Assembly: GCF_001664485.1 (NCBI RefSeq)
Contig: NZ_CP013630.1
Coordinates: forward strand, 3,661,001 to 3,725,000
Length of the DNA stretch: 64,000 nucleotides
Source: Rhizobium sp. N324
GTDB lineage: Bacteria; Pseudomonadota; Alphaproteobacteria; Rhizobiales; Rhizobiaceae
Direction: 5' to 3'
Within the stretch, counting starts at the first letter, position 1. Every line of letters starts with the position of its first letter. The position numbers and the translations under genes were made by a program. This document shows, in pieces, positions 1 through 8,293 of this stretch. Below the pieces are notes generated by a model. The model was given only the letters and a program-made list of their open reading frames with translations, was not told the origin of the DNA and did no database searches.

Positions 1-424
1 CGACCATGATGAAGTTGGGCGAACTCTTGACCGTCGTGATCCCCAGCGAGCGGACTTCCGCCGGCAGCCGTGGTTCGGCCTGCGAAACGCGGTTCTGCAC
101 CAGCTGCTGCGCCTTGTCGGGGTCGGTGCCGAGTTTGAAGGTGACGGTCACGTTGAGCACGCCGTCCGACGTCGCCTGGCTGGACATGTATAGCATGCCC
201 TCGACACCGTTGATCTGCTCTTCGAGCGGTGTGGCCACCGTTTCGGCGATGACCGACGGGTTGGCGCCGGGATAGGTGGCGCGCACGACGATCGACGGCG
301 GCACGACCTCGGGATATTCGGAAATCGGCAGCGCGCGCAGGCCGATCAAGCCGGCAACCACGATGAGGACTGAGAGAACGCCGGCAAAGACCGGGCGGTC
401 GACAAAGAATCTGGAGATGTTCAT
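1..424 (-). CDS. RND efflux pump inner-membrane permease, N-terminal part
   Basis: Proton-driven drug/solute exporter of the HAE1 (AcrB/MexB) family, cut by the window edge so only the first 141 residues are visible. The start ATG is followed by MNISRFFVDRPVFAGVLSVL, the usual N-terminus with the first transmembrane helix (about residues 10-30). The family pieces PISEYPEVVPPSIVVRATYP and TPLEEQINGVEGMLYMSS follow, as do residues typical of the PN1 porter subdomain. It is the last visible gene of a leftward operon after an adaptor gene (142-base gap) and an alpha/beta-hydrolase gene. It resembles the complete permease at 13192-16377. Family assignment is sure; substrates cannot be told. Confidence 0.93.
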   Translation of the reverse strand, partial: MNISRFFVDRPVFAGVLSVLIVVAGLIGLRALPISEYPEVVPPSIVVRATYPGANPSVIAETVATPLEEQINGVEGMLYMSSQATSDGVLNVTVTFKLGTDPDKAQQLVQNRVSQAEPRLPAEVRSLGITTVKSSPNFIMV

Positions 425-566
425 TTCAAAGCCCTCTCCGGGGTGAACATGGATGCAACGTCCCTCTCCGGCGGTTTGGGAGCCGCCGGCGGGTCATATC
501 AATTCGGGTATTGGCATTCCCCTGGGGCGAAGGCATCGCCTTCGCCCGGGAGGGAAAGGCGAAGTC

Positions 567-1757
567 TTACTGCGCGGTCGCGACCTTCTCTTCCATCTGC
601 GGTACGACGACGGCACCCGGACGGATGCGCTGCAGACCGTTGACGACGATCTTTTCGCCGGCGTCCAGACCGCTTTCGACCACACGCTGACCGTCGGACA
701 GCGTGCCGAGCTGGATCTGCCGATAGGCGACCTTGTTTTCGGCATCGACGACGAAGACGAACTTCTTGTCCTGGTCTGTGCCGACGGCGCGGTCGCTGAT
801 GACGATCTTGTTCTCGGCCTTCGGCTGGCCCATGCGCACCCGTACGAACTGGCCGGGGATGAGACGACCACCCGGATTGTCGAAGACAGCGCGCACGCCG
901 ATGGTGCCGCTGGAGGCATCGACCTCGTTGTCGATCAACTGCAGCTTGCCCTTGATCGGCGTGCCGCTGTCGGCAAGCGTACCGACCTCGACCGGGATCT
1001 GCTCGACCGGCGGCAGGGCGCTGTCGGTCTGCGGAAGCTCGGCAAGCGCGCGCGTCACCATCTCTTCGCTGGCGTTGAAGCTCGCATAGATCGGATCGAC
1101 CGAAACGAGCGTCGTCAGTTCAGGCGAAGCCGAGCCGGCCGCAACCAGGTTGCCGGCGGTCACCTCGATCTTGCCGATGCGGCCGGAAACCGGCGCACGC
1201 ACCTGGGTGTAATCGAGATCGAGCTGGGCCGACTGCAGTGCGGCCTGCGCCGAACGCAGCCCTGCCTGCGCCTCGGCCAGCGCGCTCTGGCGCTGATCGA
1301 GATCGCTCTGGGAGATGGTGCGGTTGTCGGAAAGCCTGCGGCCGCGATCGAGCTCGGTCTGCGCCAGGCTGACCTTGGCTTCGGCCGAAGCGACCTGGCC
1401 CTGCGCCTGCGCCACGCTCGCCTGGTAGGGAGCCGGGTCGATGGTGAAGAGCAGGTCGCCCTGCTTGACCAGCGCCCCTTCGCGGAAGGCCACCGACAGG
1501 ATGGCGCCGGCGACGCGGGAGCGAACCTGCACACGGTCGACAGCTTCGAGCCGGCCGGAGAAACTCTCCCAGGCTGTCACGTCACGCGCCGCGACGACGG
1601 CAACCGTCACCGGCACGGCAGGCGGCTGCGCCGGGGCGGACGCGGCCGTGGCGGTCGTGCTCATCGGCAGTTCGAAAAATAATGCGGCGCCTGAAACCGA
1701 CGCAATAAGGCCCATGCCGGCGCCCACAAGGGCCCAGCGCTTACTTCTGGACGTCAT
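567..1757 (-). CDS. RND efflux periplasmic adaptor (membrane fusion protein)
   Basis: Periplasmic adaptor of 396 residues linking an RND permease to an outer-membrane channel. A signal/anchor helix lies at about residues 8-28, followed by a Pro/Ala-rich linker. The first biotinyl-lipoyl half is marked by RVQVRSRVAGAI and GALVKQGDLLFTIDPAPY. An alpha-helical hairpin rich in Gln/Ala (about 105-175) and the second lipoyl half (DYTQVRAPVSGRIGKI) come next. The C-terminal beta-barrel and membrane-proximal domains hold IPGQFVRVRMG. It lies between the hydrolase gene (46-base gap) and the permease at the left edge, so the three are probably co-transcribed. No outer-membrane channel gene is visible; it may lie outside the window or be shared. 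Confidence 0.93.
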   Translation of the reverse strand: MTSRSKRWALVGAGMGLIASVSGAALFFELPMSTTATAASAPAQPPAVPVTVAVVAARDVTAWESFSGRLEAVDRVQVRSRVAGAILSVAFREGALVKQGDLLFTIDPAPYQASVAQAQGQVASAEAKVSLAQTELDRGRRLSDNRTISQSDLDQRQSALAEAQAGLRSAQAALQSAQLDLDYTQVRAPVSGRIGKIEVTAGNLVAAGSASPELTTLVSVDPIYASFNASEEMVTRALAELPQTDSALPPVEQIPVEVGTLADSGTPIKGKLQLIDNEVDASSGTIGVRAVFDNPGGRLIPGQFVRVRMGQPKAENKIVISDRAVGTDQDKKFVFVVDAENKVAYRQIQLGTLSDGQRVVESGLDAGEKIVVNGLQRIRPGAVVVPQMEEKVATAQ

Positions 1758-1803
1758 CAGTACTCTCCTTGCGGCCCCAAGCCGCCGAAATATCAGATCA
1801 TCT

Positions 1804-2619
1804 TCAATGCAATTGCGGTTGGACGCTTACATCCCGAAGGAAGCTTCCGAAATGGCGGCTGACATGCTCCTGCCAGTCGGGCACTCCTGCGGATTTCCCA
1901 CCATAAATCGAGGGCCAGCCCGTCCCGGCGGGAAGAACATGCTGGCGCACACCGACGCCGGCCTTTTTCAGGCGGGCACCGTAACCGAGTGTTTCGTCGT
2001 GCAGAGGATCGTCCTCGGCGGTGAAGATCAGCGCCGGCGCGACGCCGGAAAGACGCGAACAGAGACAAGGCGCCGCATAAGGGTGGCAGCCGCCGCCGCT
2101 TAAGTAATGGCTCCAGCCCTCCGTCCAGCGCTGACGCATGCCGATCGCTTCGGCCTTGCGGATCGAGGACGTGCCCATGAAAGGATCGAGCAGCGGCGAA
2201 ATCAAGACCTGGCCATCGAGGGCATCCGGCATCTGATCGCGGGCCTTCAGAGCCACGCCGGCGGCGACATTGCCGCCCGCCTCTTCGCCGGCGACGAAGA
2301 GCAGCAACTTGCGGTCGCCGAGACCGGCAGCGCGCTTGTTGGCGAGATATGTGAAAACGGAGAAGGAAACTTCCAGCGCCTGCGGAAACAGGTTGCCGGA
2401 CAGGGTGCTGTAATCGACGGCGGCGACGATGGCGCCTGATTTGGCGAGGCTCATCGCCACCGGCCTGTCGACATTCGTCTCGCTGTCAAGAAACGCGCCG
2501 CCATGCAGGTAAAGCACGATCGGCGGACCCTTGCCGTAATCGGCGCCCTGGTAGATGCGTGCGGAAACGGGGCCGACGGCCACCTTATCCAGCATCATAT
2601 CTTTCCATTCCACCGTCAT
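1804..2619 (-). CDS. alpha/beta-hydrolase-fold protein of the HSL type, probable pseudoenzyme
   Basis: A 271-residue protein with the layout of the hormone-sensitive-lipase/esterase family. The oxyanion motif YLHGGAFLDSE is present near residue 40. The nucleophile elbow that should read GDSAGG reads GEEAGGNVA (bases about 2279-2305), so the serine is replaced by glutamate. The acid region DDPLHDE is present, but the usual catalytic-histidine segment reads AGTGWPSIYG and shows no histidine. Hydrolysis by the normal triad therefore looks impossible. It is the first gene of the leftward operon with the RND adaptor and permease and diverges from a LysR gene, so a role tied to that pump is likely: ligand binding, or a remodelled activity. 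Fold assignment is strong, function unknown. Confidence 0.8.
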   Translation of the reverse strand: MTVEWKDMMLDKVAVGPVSARIYQGADYGKGPPIVLYLHGGAFLDSETNVDRPVAMSLAKSGAIVAAVDYSTLSGNLFPQALEVSFSVFTYLANKRAAGLGDRKLLLFVAGEEAGGNVAAGVALKARDQMPDALDGQVLISPLLDPFMGTSSIRKAEAIGMRQRWTEGWSHYLSGGGCHPYAAPCLCSRLSGVAPALIFTAEDDPLHDETLGYGARLKKAGVGVRQHVLPAGTGWPSIYGGKSAGVPDWQEHVSRHFGSFLRDVSVQPQLH

Positions 2620-2691
2620 GCTTCGGTCTCTTTTGCGTCAGCGACAAGCAGACAACGCCTGCCGCTTGCATTTTGCACAAAAAAGATATTG

Positions 2692-2724
2692 TTATTCCAT
2701 CCAGGGAATAAGAAGCGATATCGC
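2692..2724. promoter_or_regulatory. Palindromes in the divergent LysR / efflux-operon promoter region
   Basis: Two inverted repeats sit in the 163-base gap between the divergent genes: TTATTCC-N6-GGAATAA (2692-2711) and the perfect GCGATATCGC (2715-2724). LysR regulators commonly bind imperfect palindromes in such gaps. These are candidate operators by position and symmetry only. Confidence 0.4.
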
Positions 2725-2782
2725 GATTACACTGTTCCATATCTCGAATAATGGTGCAACGCAAACTGCGGACTTCAAACCG

Positions 2783-3694
2783 ATGGATCAGCTCTCGGCA
2801 ATGCGCGTCTTCATCCGCGTGGTGGAGACGGGCAATTTCACCCGCGCCGCCGACATGCTCGCCATGCCCAAGGCGACGGTAACCAATCTCATCCAGGGCC
2901 TTGAGGCGCATCTGCGCACCAAGCTTTTGAATCGTACGACGCGCCGGGTTATGGTGACCACGGACGGCGCTCTCTATTACGAGCGGGCCGCCCAGATCAT
3001 TTCTGAATTGGAGGAACTCGACGGCAGCCTCTCCAATTCGCAGAGCCTGCCGAGCGGGCGGCTGCGCGTCGAAATGGCCGGCGCTTTCGCCGACTGGATC
3101 GTCGTTCCCGCGCTCTGCGATTTTTATCAGCGGTATCCCGATATCCGCATCGACCTCGGTGTCGGCGACCGCACGGTCGATTACCTTGCGGAAAATGTCG
3201 ACTGCGCGTTGCGGGGCGGCACCCCGGCCGATCAGTCGCTAATCGCGCGACGTGTTTCCGAAGTCGAGATGATCACCTGTGCTTCGCCTGGTTATATCGA
3301 GAAATTCGGCATGCCCGAGCGGCCGGAGGATCTGGAGGCCGATCATTATTCCGTCAACTATTTCCGCGCCCAAAACAACCGAACGCTGCCCTTCGAATTT
3401 CGACGGCACAACGAGGTGATCGAGACCAATCCGCGTTACATCGCCTCGGTCAACGATAGCCGCACCTATCTGACGGCTGCACTGACCGGTCTCGGCATCG
3501 CGCAGGTGCCGATCTTCATGGCGCGCGAGCCAATTGCAAAGGGTGACCTCGTCCGCGTGCTCCCGGACTGGCGCCGCGATCCGCTGCCGCTCTACGTCGT
3601 CTACCCTCCGAACCGCCACCTCAGCAACAAGGTCCGTGTCTTTGTCGACTGGCTGGTAAAGCTTCTGGTGGAGGCGAGACTGAACGACTTCTGA
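2783..3694 (+). CDS. LysR-family transcriptional regulator
   Basis: A 303-residue LysR regulator. The N-terminal winged helix-turn-helix starts MDQLSAMRVFIRVVETGNFT and includes MPKATVTNLIQGLE and LLNRTTRR. The C-terminal substrate-binding domain runs to about residue 295 (LRVEMAGAF, ITCASPGYI). The reading frame is open further upstream, but the ATG at 2783 gives the standard N-terminus of the family, so it was chosen. It diverges from the hydrolase/RND operon and probably controls it. It is clearly a paralogue of the LysR at 4776-5684: the C-terminal pieces VRVFVDWLVKLL and VRVFIDWLVKVF match. The inducer is unknown. Confidence 0.9.
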   Translation: MDQLSAMRVFIRVVETGNFTRAADMLAMPKATVTNLIQGLEAHLRTKLLNRTTRRVMVTTDGALYYERAAQIISELEELDGSLSNSQSLPSGRLRVEMAGAFADWIVVPALCDFYQRYPDIRIDLGVGDRTVDYLAENVDCALRGGTPADQSLIARRVSEVEMITCASPGYIEKFGMPERPEDLEADHYSVNYFRAQNNRTLPFEFRRHNEVIETNPRYIASVNDSRTYLTAALTGLGIAQVPIFMAREPIAKGDLVRVLPDWRRDPLPLYVVYPPNRHLSNKVRVFVDWLVKLLVEARLNDF

Positions 3695-3925
3695 GCGCCA
3701 AAAGAATACGGCCCGGAAGGCGGGGAAACCTTCAACGGACCGCAATGTGCAACTTTGAACATCAAGCCTGTCGCACCGCAGGAAGGGCGCGGCAGGCTGT
3801 GGAGGTTCGGAAAAGAGCGGCAGGGAATTCCACTCTTTCGCGATAAAATAGATATACGCACTCCCCGCAGGATTGTAAGGGAAAATTCCGCAAGCCCGTT
3901 CACATAATTGCGAGCACGGAGCCCG

Positions 3926-4669
3926 TTAGATCATGCCGCCATTAGCGCGCAGCGTCTGACCATTGATCCAGCCGCCGTCCGGGCCGGCGAGGAAGGCCAC
4001 CGCGGCGGCGATGTCTTCAGCTGTGCCCAGGCGCTCCAGCGGGTTCATCTTCGCCATGCGGGCAACGAGTTCCTCCGATTTGCCGTTGAGGAAAAGATCG
4101 GTGGCGACAGGACCGGGCGCGATGGCGTTGACGGTGATGTTGCGGCCGCGCATCTCCTTGGCCATGATCGCCGTCAACATTTCCACGGCAGCCTTGGTGG
4201 CGGCATAGACGCCGTAGGTTTCAAGCTTCAGCCCGACAACGGAGGTCGAGAGGTTGATGACCCGGCCGCCGTCGCGCAGACGCTTGGCCGCTTCCCTCAT
4301 TGTATTGAAGGTGCCCTTGAGATTGACGGCGATCTGGCGGTCGAAATTGGCATCGTCAGTCTCGGCGATCGAGGAGAGCATCATGATGCCGGCATTGTTG
4401 ACGAGCACGTCGATACCGCCGAAGGCGGTTTCACCGGCATCGAACATGCGGCGGACGGCTTGCGCATCGCTGACATCGGCTTTCTCGGTCAGCGCCTTGC
4501 CGCCGGCCTGCTCGATCTCCCGGGCGAGTTCCTCTGCCGGAGCCGCATTGCCGGAGTAATTGATGACAACGGTGAAACCGTCCTTGGCGAGGCGTTTGGC
4601 GACCGCCGCGCCGATGCCGCGGGAAGCGCCGGTGACCAGTGCGACCTTGCCGTTTTCGTTGGAAGCCAT
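3926..4669 (-). CDS. SDR-family oxidoreductase (3-oxoacyl-ACP-reductase-like)
   Basis: Classical short-chain dehydrogenase of 247 residues. The Rossmann cofactor motif TGASRGIGAAVA lies at about 14-25, the structural NNAG motif near 90 and the catalytic YxxxK in YGVYAATKAA. The C-terminus GGWINGQTLRANGGMI is typical of FabG-like SDRs. NADP preference is suggested by the arginine in the glycine loop. It diverges from the LysR gene at 4776 (106-base gap) and is its likely target. The substrate cannot be predicted. The opposite frame also contains long open stretches, but the SDR motifs decide the coding strand. Confidence 0.92.
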   Translation of the reverse strand: MASNENGKVALVTGASRGIGAAVAKRLAKDGFTVVINYSGNAAPAEELAREIEQAGGKALTEKADVSDAQAVRRMFDAGETAFGGIDVLVNNAGIMMLSSIAETDDANFDRQIAVNLKGTFNTMREAAKRLRDGGRVINLSTSVVGLKLETYGVYAATKAAVEMLTAIMAKEMRGRNITVNAIAPGPVATDLFLNGKSEELVARMAKMNPLERLGTAEDIAAAVAFLAGPDGGWINGQTLRANGGMI

Positions 4670-4775
4670 TGTCTTTCTCCTTCATCGCGTTTCGATGAGG
4701 AAAAGATGCTCCTTTTCCTATCACGGATAATCAGGCATTATTCGACATCACTATCCGGGAACAACGAACAAATAG

Positions 4776-5684
4776 ATGGACAAATTCGATGCCATGCGGG
4801 TGTTTTGCCGCGTCGTGGAGCGTCGCAGCTTCACCCTTGCCGCCGAAGACACCGGCCTGCCGCGCTCGACCGTCACCGATGCGGTGAAGCAGCTCGAGGC
4901 GCGTCTCGGCGTGCGCCTGCTCCAGCGCACGACACGCCATGTCAGCCCGACGCTGGACGGCGAGGCCTATTACCAGCGCTGCCTGTCGATCCTCGCCGAC
5001 ATCGAGGATGCCGAAGGGGCTTTTGCCGGCGCTAGGCCGAAGGGCCTGCTGCGCGTCGATGTGCACGGCACGCTCGCGCGCCACTTCGTGCTGCCGAGCC
5101 TGCCGTCCTTTCTCGACACTTACCCCGAGATCGAATTCTACATGAGCGAGGGCGACCGGCTGGTCGATCTGGTTCGCGAAGGTATCGACTGCGTGCTGCG
5201 CGCCGGCACGCCCGGCGATAGCGACATGATCATCAGGCGTGTCGCCATGCTCGACGAAATCACCCTCGCCTCGCCTGATTACATCGCCGCCCATGGCCTG
5301 CCGCAGCATCCCGACCGGCTAACCGGCCACCGCATGGTCGGCTTCCGCTCCAGCGCCACCGGCAGCCAGTTGCCGCTCGAATTCACCGTCGACGGCGCCG
5401 TGCACGAAATCACCGTTCCCGCCACCATCACCGTCAACGCCGCCGAAAGTTATGTTTCGGCGGCGAGGATGGGCCTCGGCCTGATCCAGATCCCGCGTTA
5501 TCACGCCGAAAAAGATATTGCCGAGGGAACGCTGATCCATGTGCTCAAGGATTTTCCGCCGACCCCGACACCGGTCTCCCTGCTCTACCCCCGCAACCGC
5601 CAGCTTTCGCCGCGCGTACGCGTTTTCATCGACTGGCTGGTGAAGGTCTTCGCTCGACAAAACGCGGAAAACGCGCTTTGCTAA
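4776..5684 (+). CDS. LysR-family transcriptional regulator
   Basis: A 302-residue LysR regulator starting MDKFDAMRVFCRVVERRSFT, with the helix-turn-helix segment LPRSTVTDAVKQLE and the linker LLQRTTRHV. The effector domain follows (LLRVDVHGTLARHFVLPSLP). It diverges from the SDR gene at 3926-4669, and the common gene pair suggests it controls that SDR. The gap contains ACGGATA and TATCCGG about 23 bases apart as a loose inverted repeat. It belongs to the same subfamily as the regulator at 2783-3694, so the two probably arose by duplication. No inducer can be read from the sequence. Confidence 0.9.
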   Translation: MDKFDAMRVFCRVVERRSFTLAAEDTGLPRSTVTDAVKQLEARLGVRLLQRTTRHVSPTLDGEAYYQRCLSILADIEDAEGAFAGARPKGLLRVDVHGTLARHFVLPSLPSFLDTYPEIEFYMSEGDRLVDLVREGIDCVLRAGTPGDSDMIIRRVAMLDEITLASPDYIAAHGLPQHPDRLTGHRMVGFRSSATGSQLPLEFTVDGAVHEITVPATITVNAAESYVSAARMGLGLIQIPRYHAEKDIAEGTLIHVLKDFPPTPTPVSLLYPRNRQLSPRVRVFIDWLVKVFARQNAENALC

Positions 5685-5689
5685 TATGA

Positions 5690-6022
<333 letters not shown>

Positions 6023-6075
6023 GGCGGGTGGGCCCAACGCATGAAGCGGTTTCGGGATGACGGCGAGTACGCCGG

Positions 6076-6693
6076 ATGTTATCTGCATCGGCCATGACCG
6101 AGAGTGGAATGATATCGGGCGCGATCGGCGCCGGCGCGCTCACCGGCGAAAGCCTCAGGGCGTTTTTCGAGCGCGACGCGATCGCCGTTGCCCGTGATCT
6201 GCTCGGCTGCCATCTCACGGTCGATGGCGCCGGCGGCCGGATCACCGAGACGGAAGCCTATTTTCCCGATGATGAGGCCTCGCACAGCTTCCGCGGCCCG
6301 ACCAAGCGCAACGGCGCCATGTATGGCCGGCCCGGCAATGTCTACATCTACCGCATTTACGGCATGTATTGGTGCCTGAACTTCGTCTGCCATCCGGGCT
6401 CGGCCGTGCTCATCCGCGCCCTTGAGCCGGAAACGGGAATCCCTCTAATGATGGAGCAGCGCGGCACCGACAGGCTGACCGCGCTCTGCAGCGGCCCCGG
6501 CAAACTCTGCCAGGCGCTCGGCATCGATATTGAGATCAACGACAGGCTGCTCGACCGCCAACCCTATGCGCTGACGCCCTCCGCTGCGGTGCCTGTCGTC
6601 TCGGGAAAACGTATCGGCATCACCAAAAATGCCGAGGCACCATGGCGCTTCGGCATTCAGGGGTCGCGTTATCTCAGCAAGCCGTTCCGTTAA
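6076..6693 (+). CDS. mpg: DNA-3-methyladenine glycosylase (AAG/MPG family)
   Basis: Base-excision repair enzyme that removes alkylated purines such as 3-methyladenine. At 205 residues it is about the usual bacterial length. The active-site segment RITETEAY carries the water-activating glutamate (near residue 60). It is followed by the DNA-intercalating loop region (SHSFRGPTKRNGAMYG), YIYRIYGMYWCLNFVC and the purine-pocket segment LCSGPGKLCQALGI, all diagnostic of the AAG fold. Several in-frame ATGs (6076, 6094, 6109) could start it; homology begins only near residue 25 (ESLRAFFERDAI), so the exact start is open. It stands alone. Confidence 0.92.
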   Translation: MLSASAMTESGMISGAIGAGALTGESLRAFFERDAIAVARDLLGCHLTVDGAGGRITETEAYFPDDEASHSFRGPTKRNGAMYGRPGNVYIYRIYGMYWCLNFVCHPGSAVLIRALEPETGIPLMMEQRGTDRLTALCSGPGKLCQALGIDIEINDRLLDRQPYALTPSAAVPVVSGKRIGITKNAEAPWRFGIQGSRYLSKPFR

Positions 6694-6741
6694 GCAATTC
6701 CAGCAAAACTGTGCAGCGGTTTGCGTCCCAAATTGCGTGAA
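6694..6741 (+). repeat. Rhizobial intergenic repeat fragment
   Basis: The sequence right after the glycosylase stop contains CCAGCAAAACTGTGCAGCGG and then TTTGCGTCC. The same core (CCAG, AAAA, GTG or CTG, CAGCGGTTT, CGTCC) recurs at 18679-18718, and its central part recurs near 17345. This marks it as a dispersed intergenic repeat of the kind common in rhizobial genomes. Confidence 0.55.
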
Positions 6742-6751
6742 AGTCTAGAGC

Positions 6752-8293
6752 CTATTCCATGACGGCGCTATGATCGACGGCGGGCGCCGCCTTCGGCTTG
6801 CGCAGCAAGAGCACCAGCGGAATGACCGCGAGTGACATCAGCATCAGGAGCTTGAAATCGTCCATATAGGCGATGATCGTCGATTGCAGGGTGATGATTT
6901 CGTTGAGCGAGGCGCGCCCGGCCGCCGTCACCGGGCTGAGCCCCTGCGCCGCCACCGCGTTGAAGGCATGATTGAACGGCGTCACATAGGATGCGATCGA
7001 CTCATGATTGCTCTGCGTGTTCTCGACGATCAGCGCCGAGACGATCGAGATGCCCACCGCCGAGCCGATGTTGCGCGACAGGTTGTAGAGACCGGTGCCG
7101 TCGCCACGCATATGGGCGGGCAGCGTGGAAAACGCGATCGTCGTCAGCGGCACGAACAGGAAGCCGAGGCCGGCGCCCTGGATGAAGCCGACCGAGACGA
7201 TCGTCCATTGCGAGACGTCGGGTGTCCAGCCGGTCATGTCGTACATCGCCCATGCGGTCAGCCCGAGGCCCAGCGCCAGCAACGCGCGCGTATCGACTTT
7301 GCCGACCAGCCGCCCGACGATGAACATGCACAGCATGGTGCCGAGCCCGCGCGGCCCCATGACGATGCCGGCGGTGATGACGGGATAGCCCATCAGCGTC
7401 TGCAGATAGGGCGTCATCAGCGCCAGTGAGGCGAGATAGGTGATGCCGATCACGAAGATGAAGATCATGCTGATCGAAAAATTCTGGTCGAGGAACAGCT
7501 TCGGATTGACGAAGGATTTCTCCGCCGTCAGCGTATGCACCAGAAGCAGATAGAAGGCGGCGGCGCAGATGATCGCTTCGAGCATGATCTCGCCGGAGGA
7601 GAACCAGTCGAGCTGCTCGCCCCGATCGAGGAAGAGCTGCAGCGAGGCGATGAACAGGCTCATCATCCCGAAGCCGAACCAGTCCAGCTTGGCGAGCGCA
7701 TCCCGCCTCGTTTCCGAAACGAAGACGACGATGCCGGCAAAGGCAAGCGCGCCGATCGGCACGTTGATGTAGAACACCCAGCGCCAGCTGATATTGTCGG
7801 TCAGCCAGCCGCCGATGACCGGTCCGAGCACCGGTCCGACCATGACCGAGACGCCGAAAAGGGCCATGGCCGAGCCGCGTTCCTCCACAGTATAGATGTC
7901 GAGGAGAATGCCCTGGGAAAGCGGCACCAATGATGCGCCGAACAGGCCCTGCAGCAGACGGAAGGCGACGATCTGGTTCAGCGATTGCGCCAGGCCGCAA
8001 AGAACCGAGGCAGCCACGAAGCCGGCGATGGCCACGAGCAGCACGCGCTTCCGGCCGAACTTGGTGGCAAGGAATCCGGACGGCGGCGTCATGATCGCCG
8101 CCGCGACGATATAGGAGGTCAAGACCCAGTTGATCTGGTCGGCGGAAGCCGACACGCTGCCCTGAATATAGGGCAGCGCCACATTGGCGATCGTCGTGTC
8201 CAGCGCCTGCATGATGACGGCGAGAATGACGCAGGCCGTGATCGCGCCGCGATTGGCAACCGGGGTCGCCGGGGAAGCGGAAACGTTACTCAT
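6752..8293 (-). CDS. emrB: DHA2-family multidrug MFS transporter (EmrB-like)
   Basis: Proton-driven multidrug exporter with 14 predicted membrane helices, 513 residues from the ATG at 8293. Family motifs include the N-terminal ALDTTIANVALPYIQG (motif D1), GRKRVLLVAIAG between helices 2 and 3 (motif A) and GPVLGPVIGGWLTD (motif C). The frame is open upstream, but the ATG at 8293 overlaps the emrA stop by 8 bases, a typical translational-coupling arrangement, so it was chosen. With EmrA it should form a tripartite exporter needing an outer-membrane channel such as TolC, not seen here. Controlled in an operon with marR. Confidence 0.93.
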   Translation of the reverse strand: MSNVSASPATPVANRGAITACVILAVIMQALDTTIANVALPYIQGSVSASADQINWVLTSYIVAAAIMTPPSGFLATKFGRKRVLLVAIAGFVAASVLCGLAQSLNQIVAFRLLQGLFGASLVPLSQGILLDIYTVEERGSAMALFGVSVMVGPVLGPVIGGWLTDNISWRWVFYINVPIGALAFAGIVVFVSETRRDALAKLDWFGFGMMSLFIASLQLFLDRGEQLDWFSSGEIMLEAIICAAAFYLLLVHTLTAEKSFVNPKLFLDQNFSISMIFIFVIGITYLASLALMTPYLQTLMGYPVITAGIVMGPRGLGTMLCMFIVGRLVGKVDTRALLALGLGLTAWAMYDMTGWTPDVSQWTIVSVGFIQGAGLGFLFVPLTTIAFSTLPAHMRGDGTGLYNLSRNIGSAVGISIVSALIVENTQSNHESIASYVTPFNHAFNAVAAQGLSPVTAAGRASLNEIITLQSTIIAYMDDFKLLMLMSLAVIPLVLLLRKPKAAPAVDHSAVME

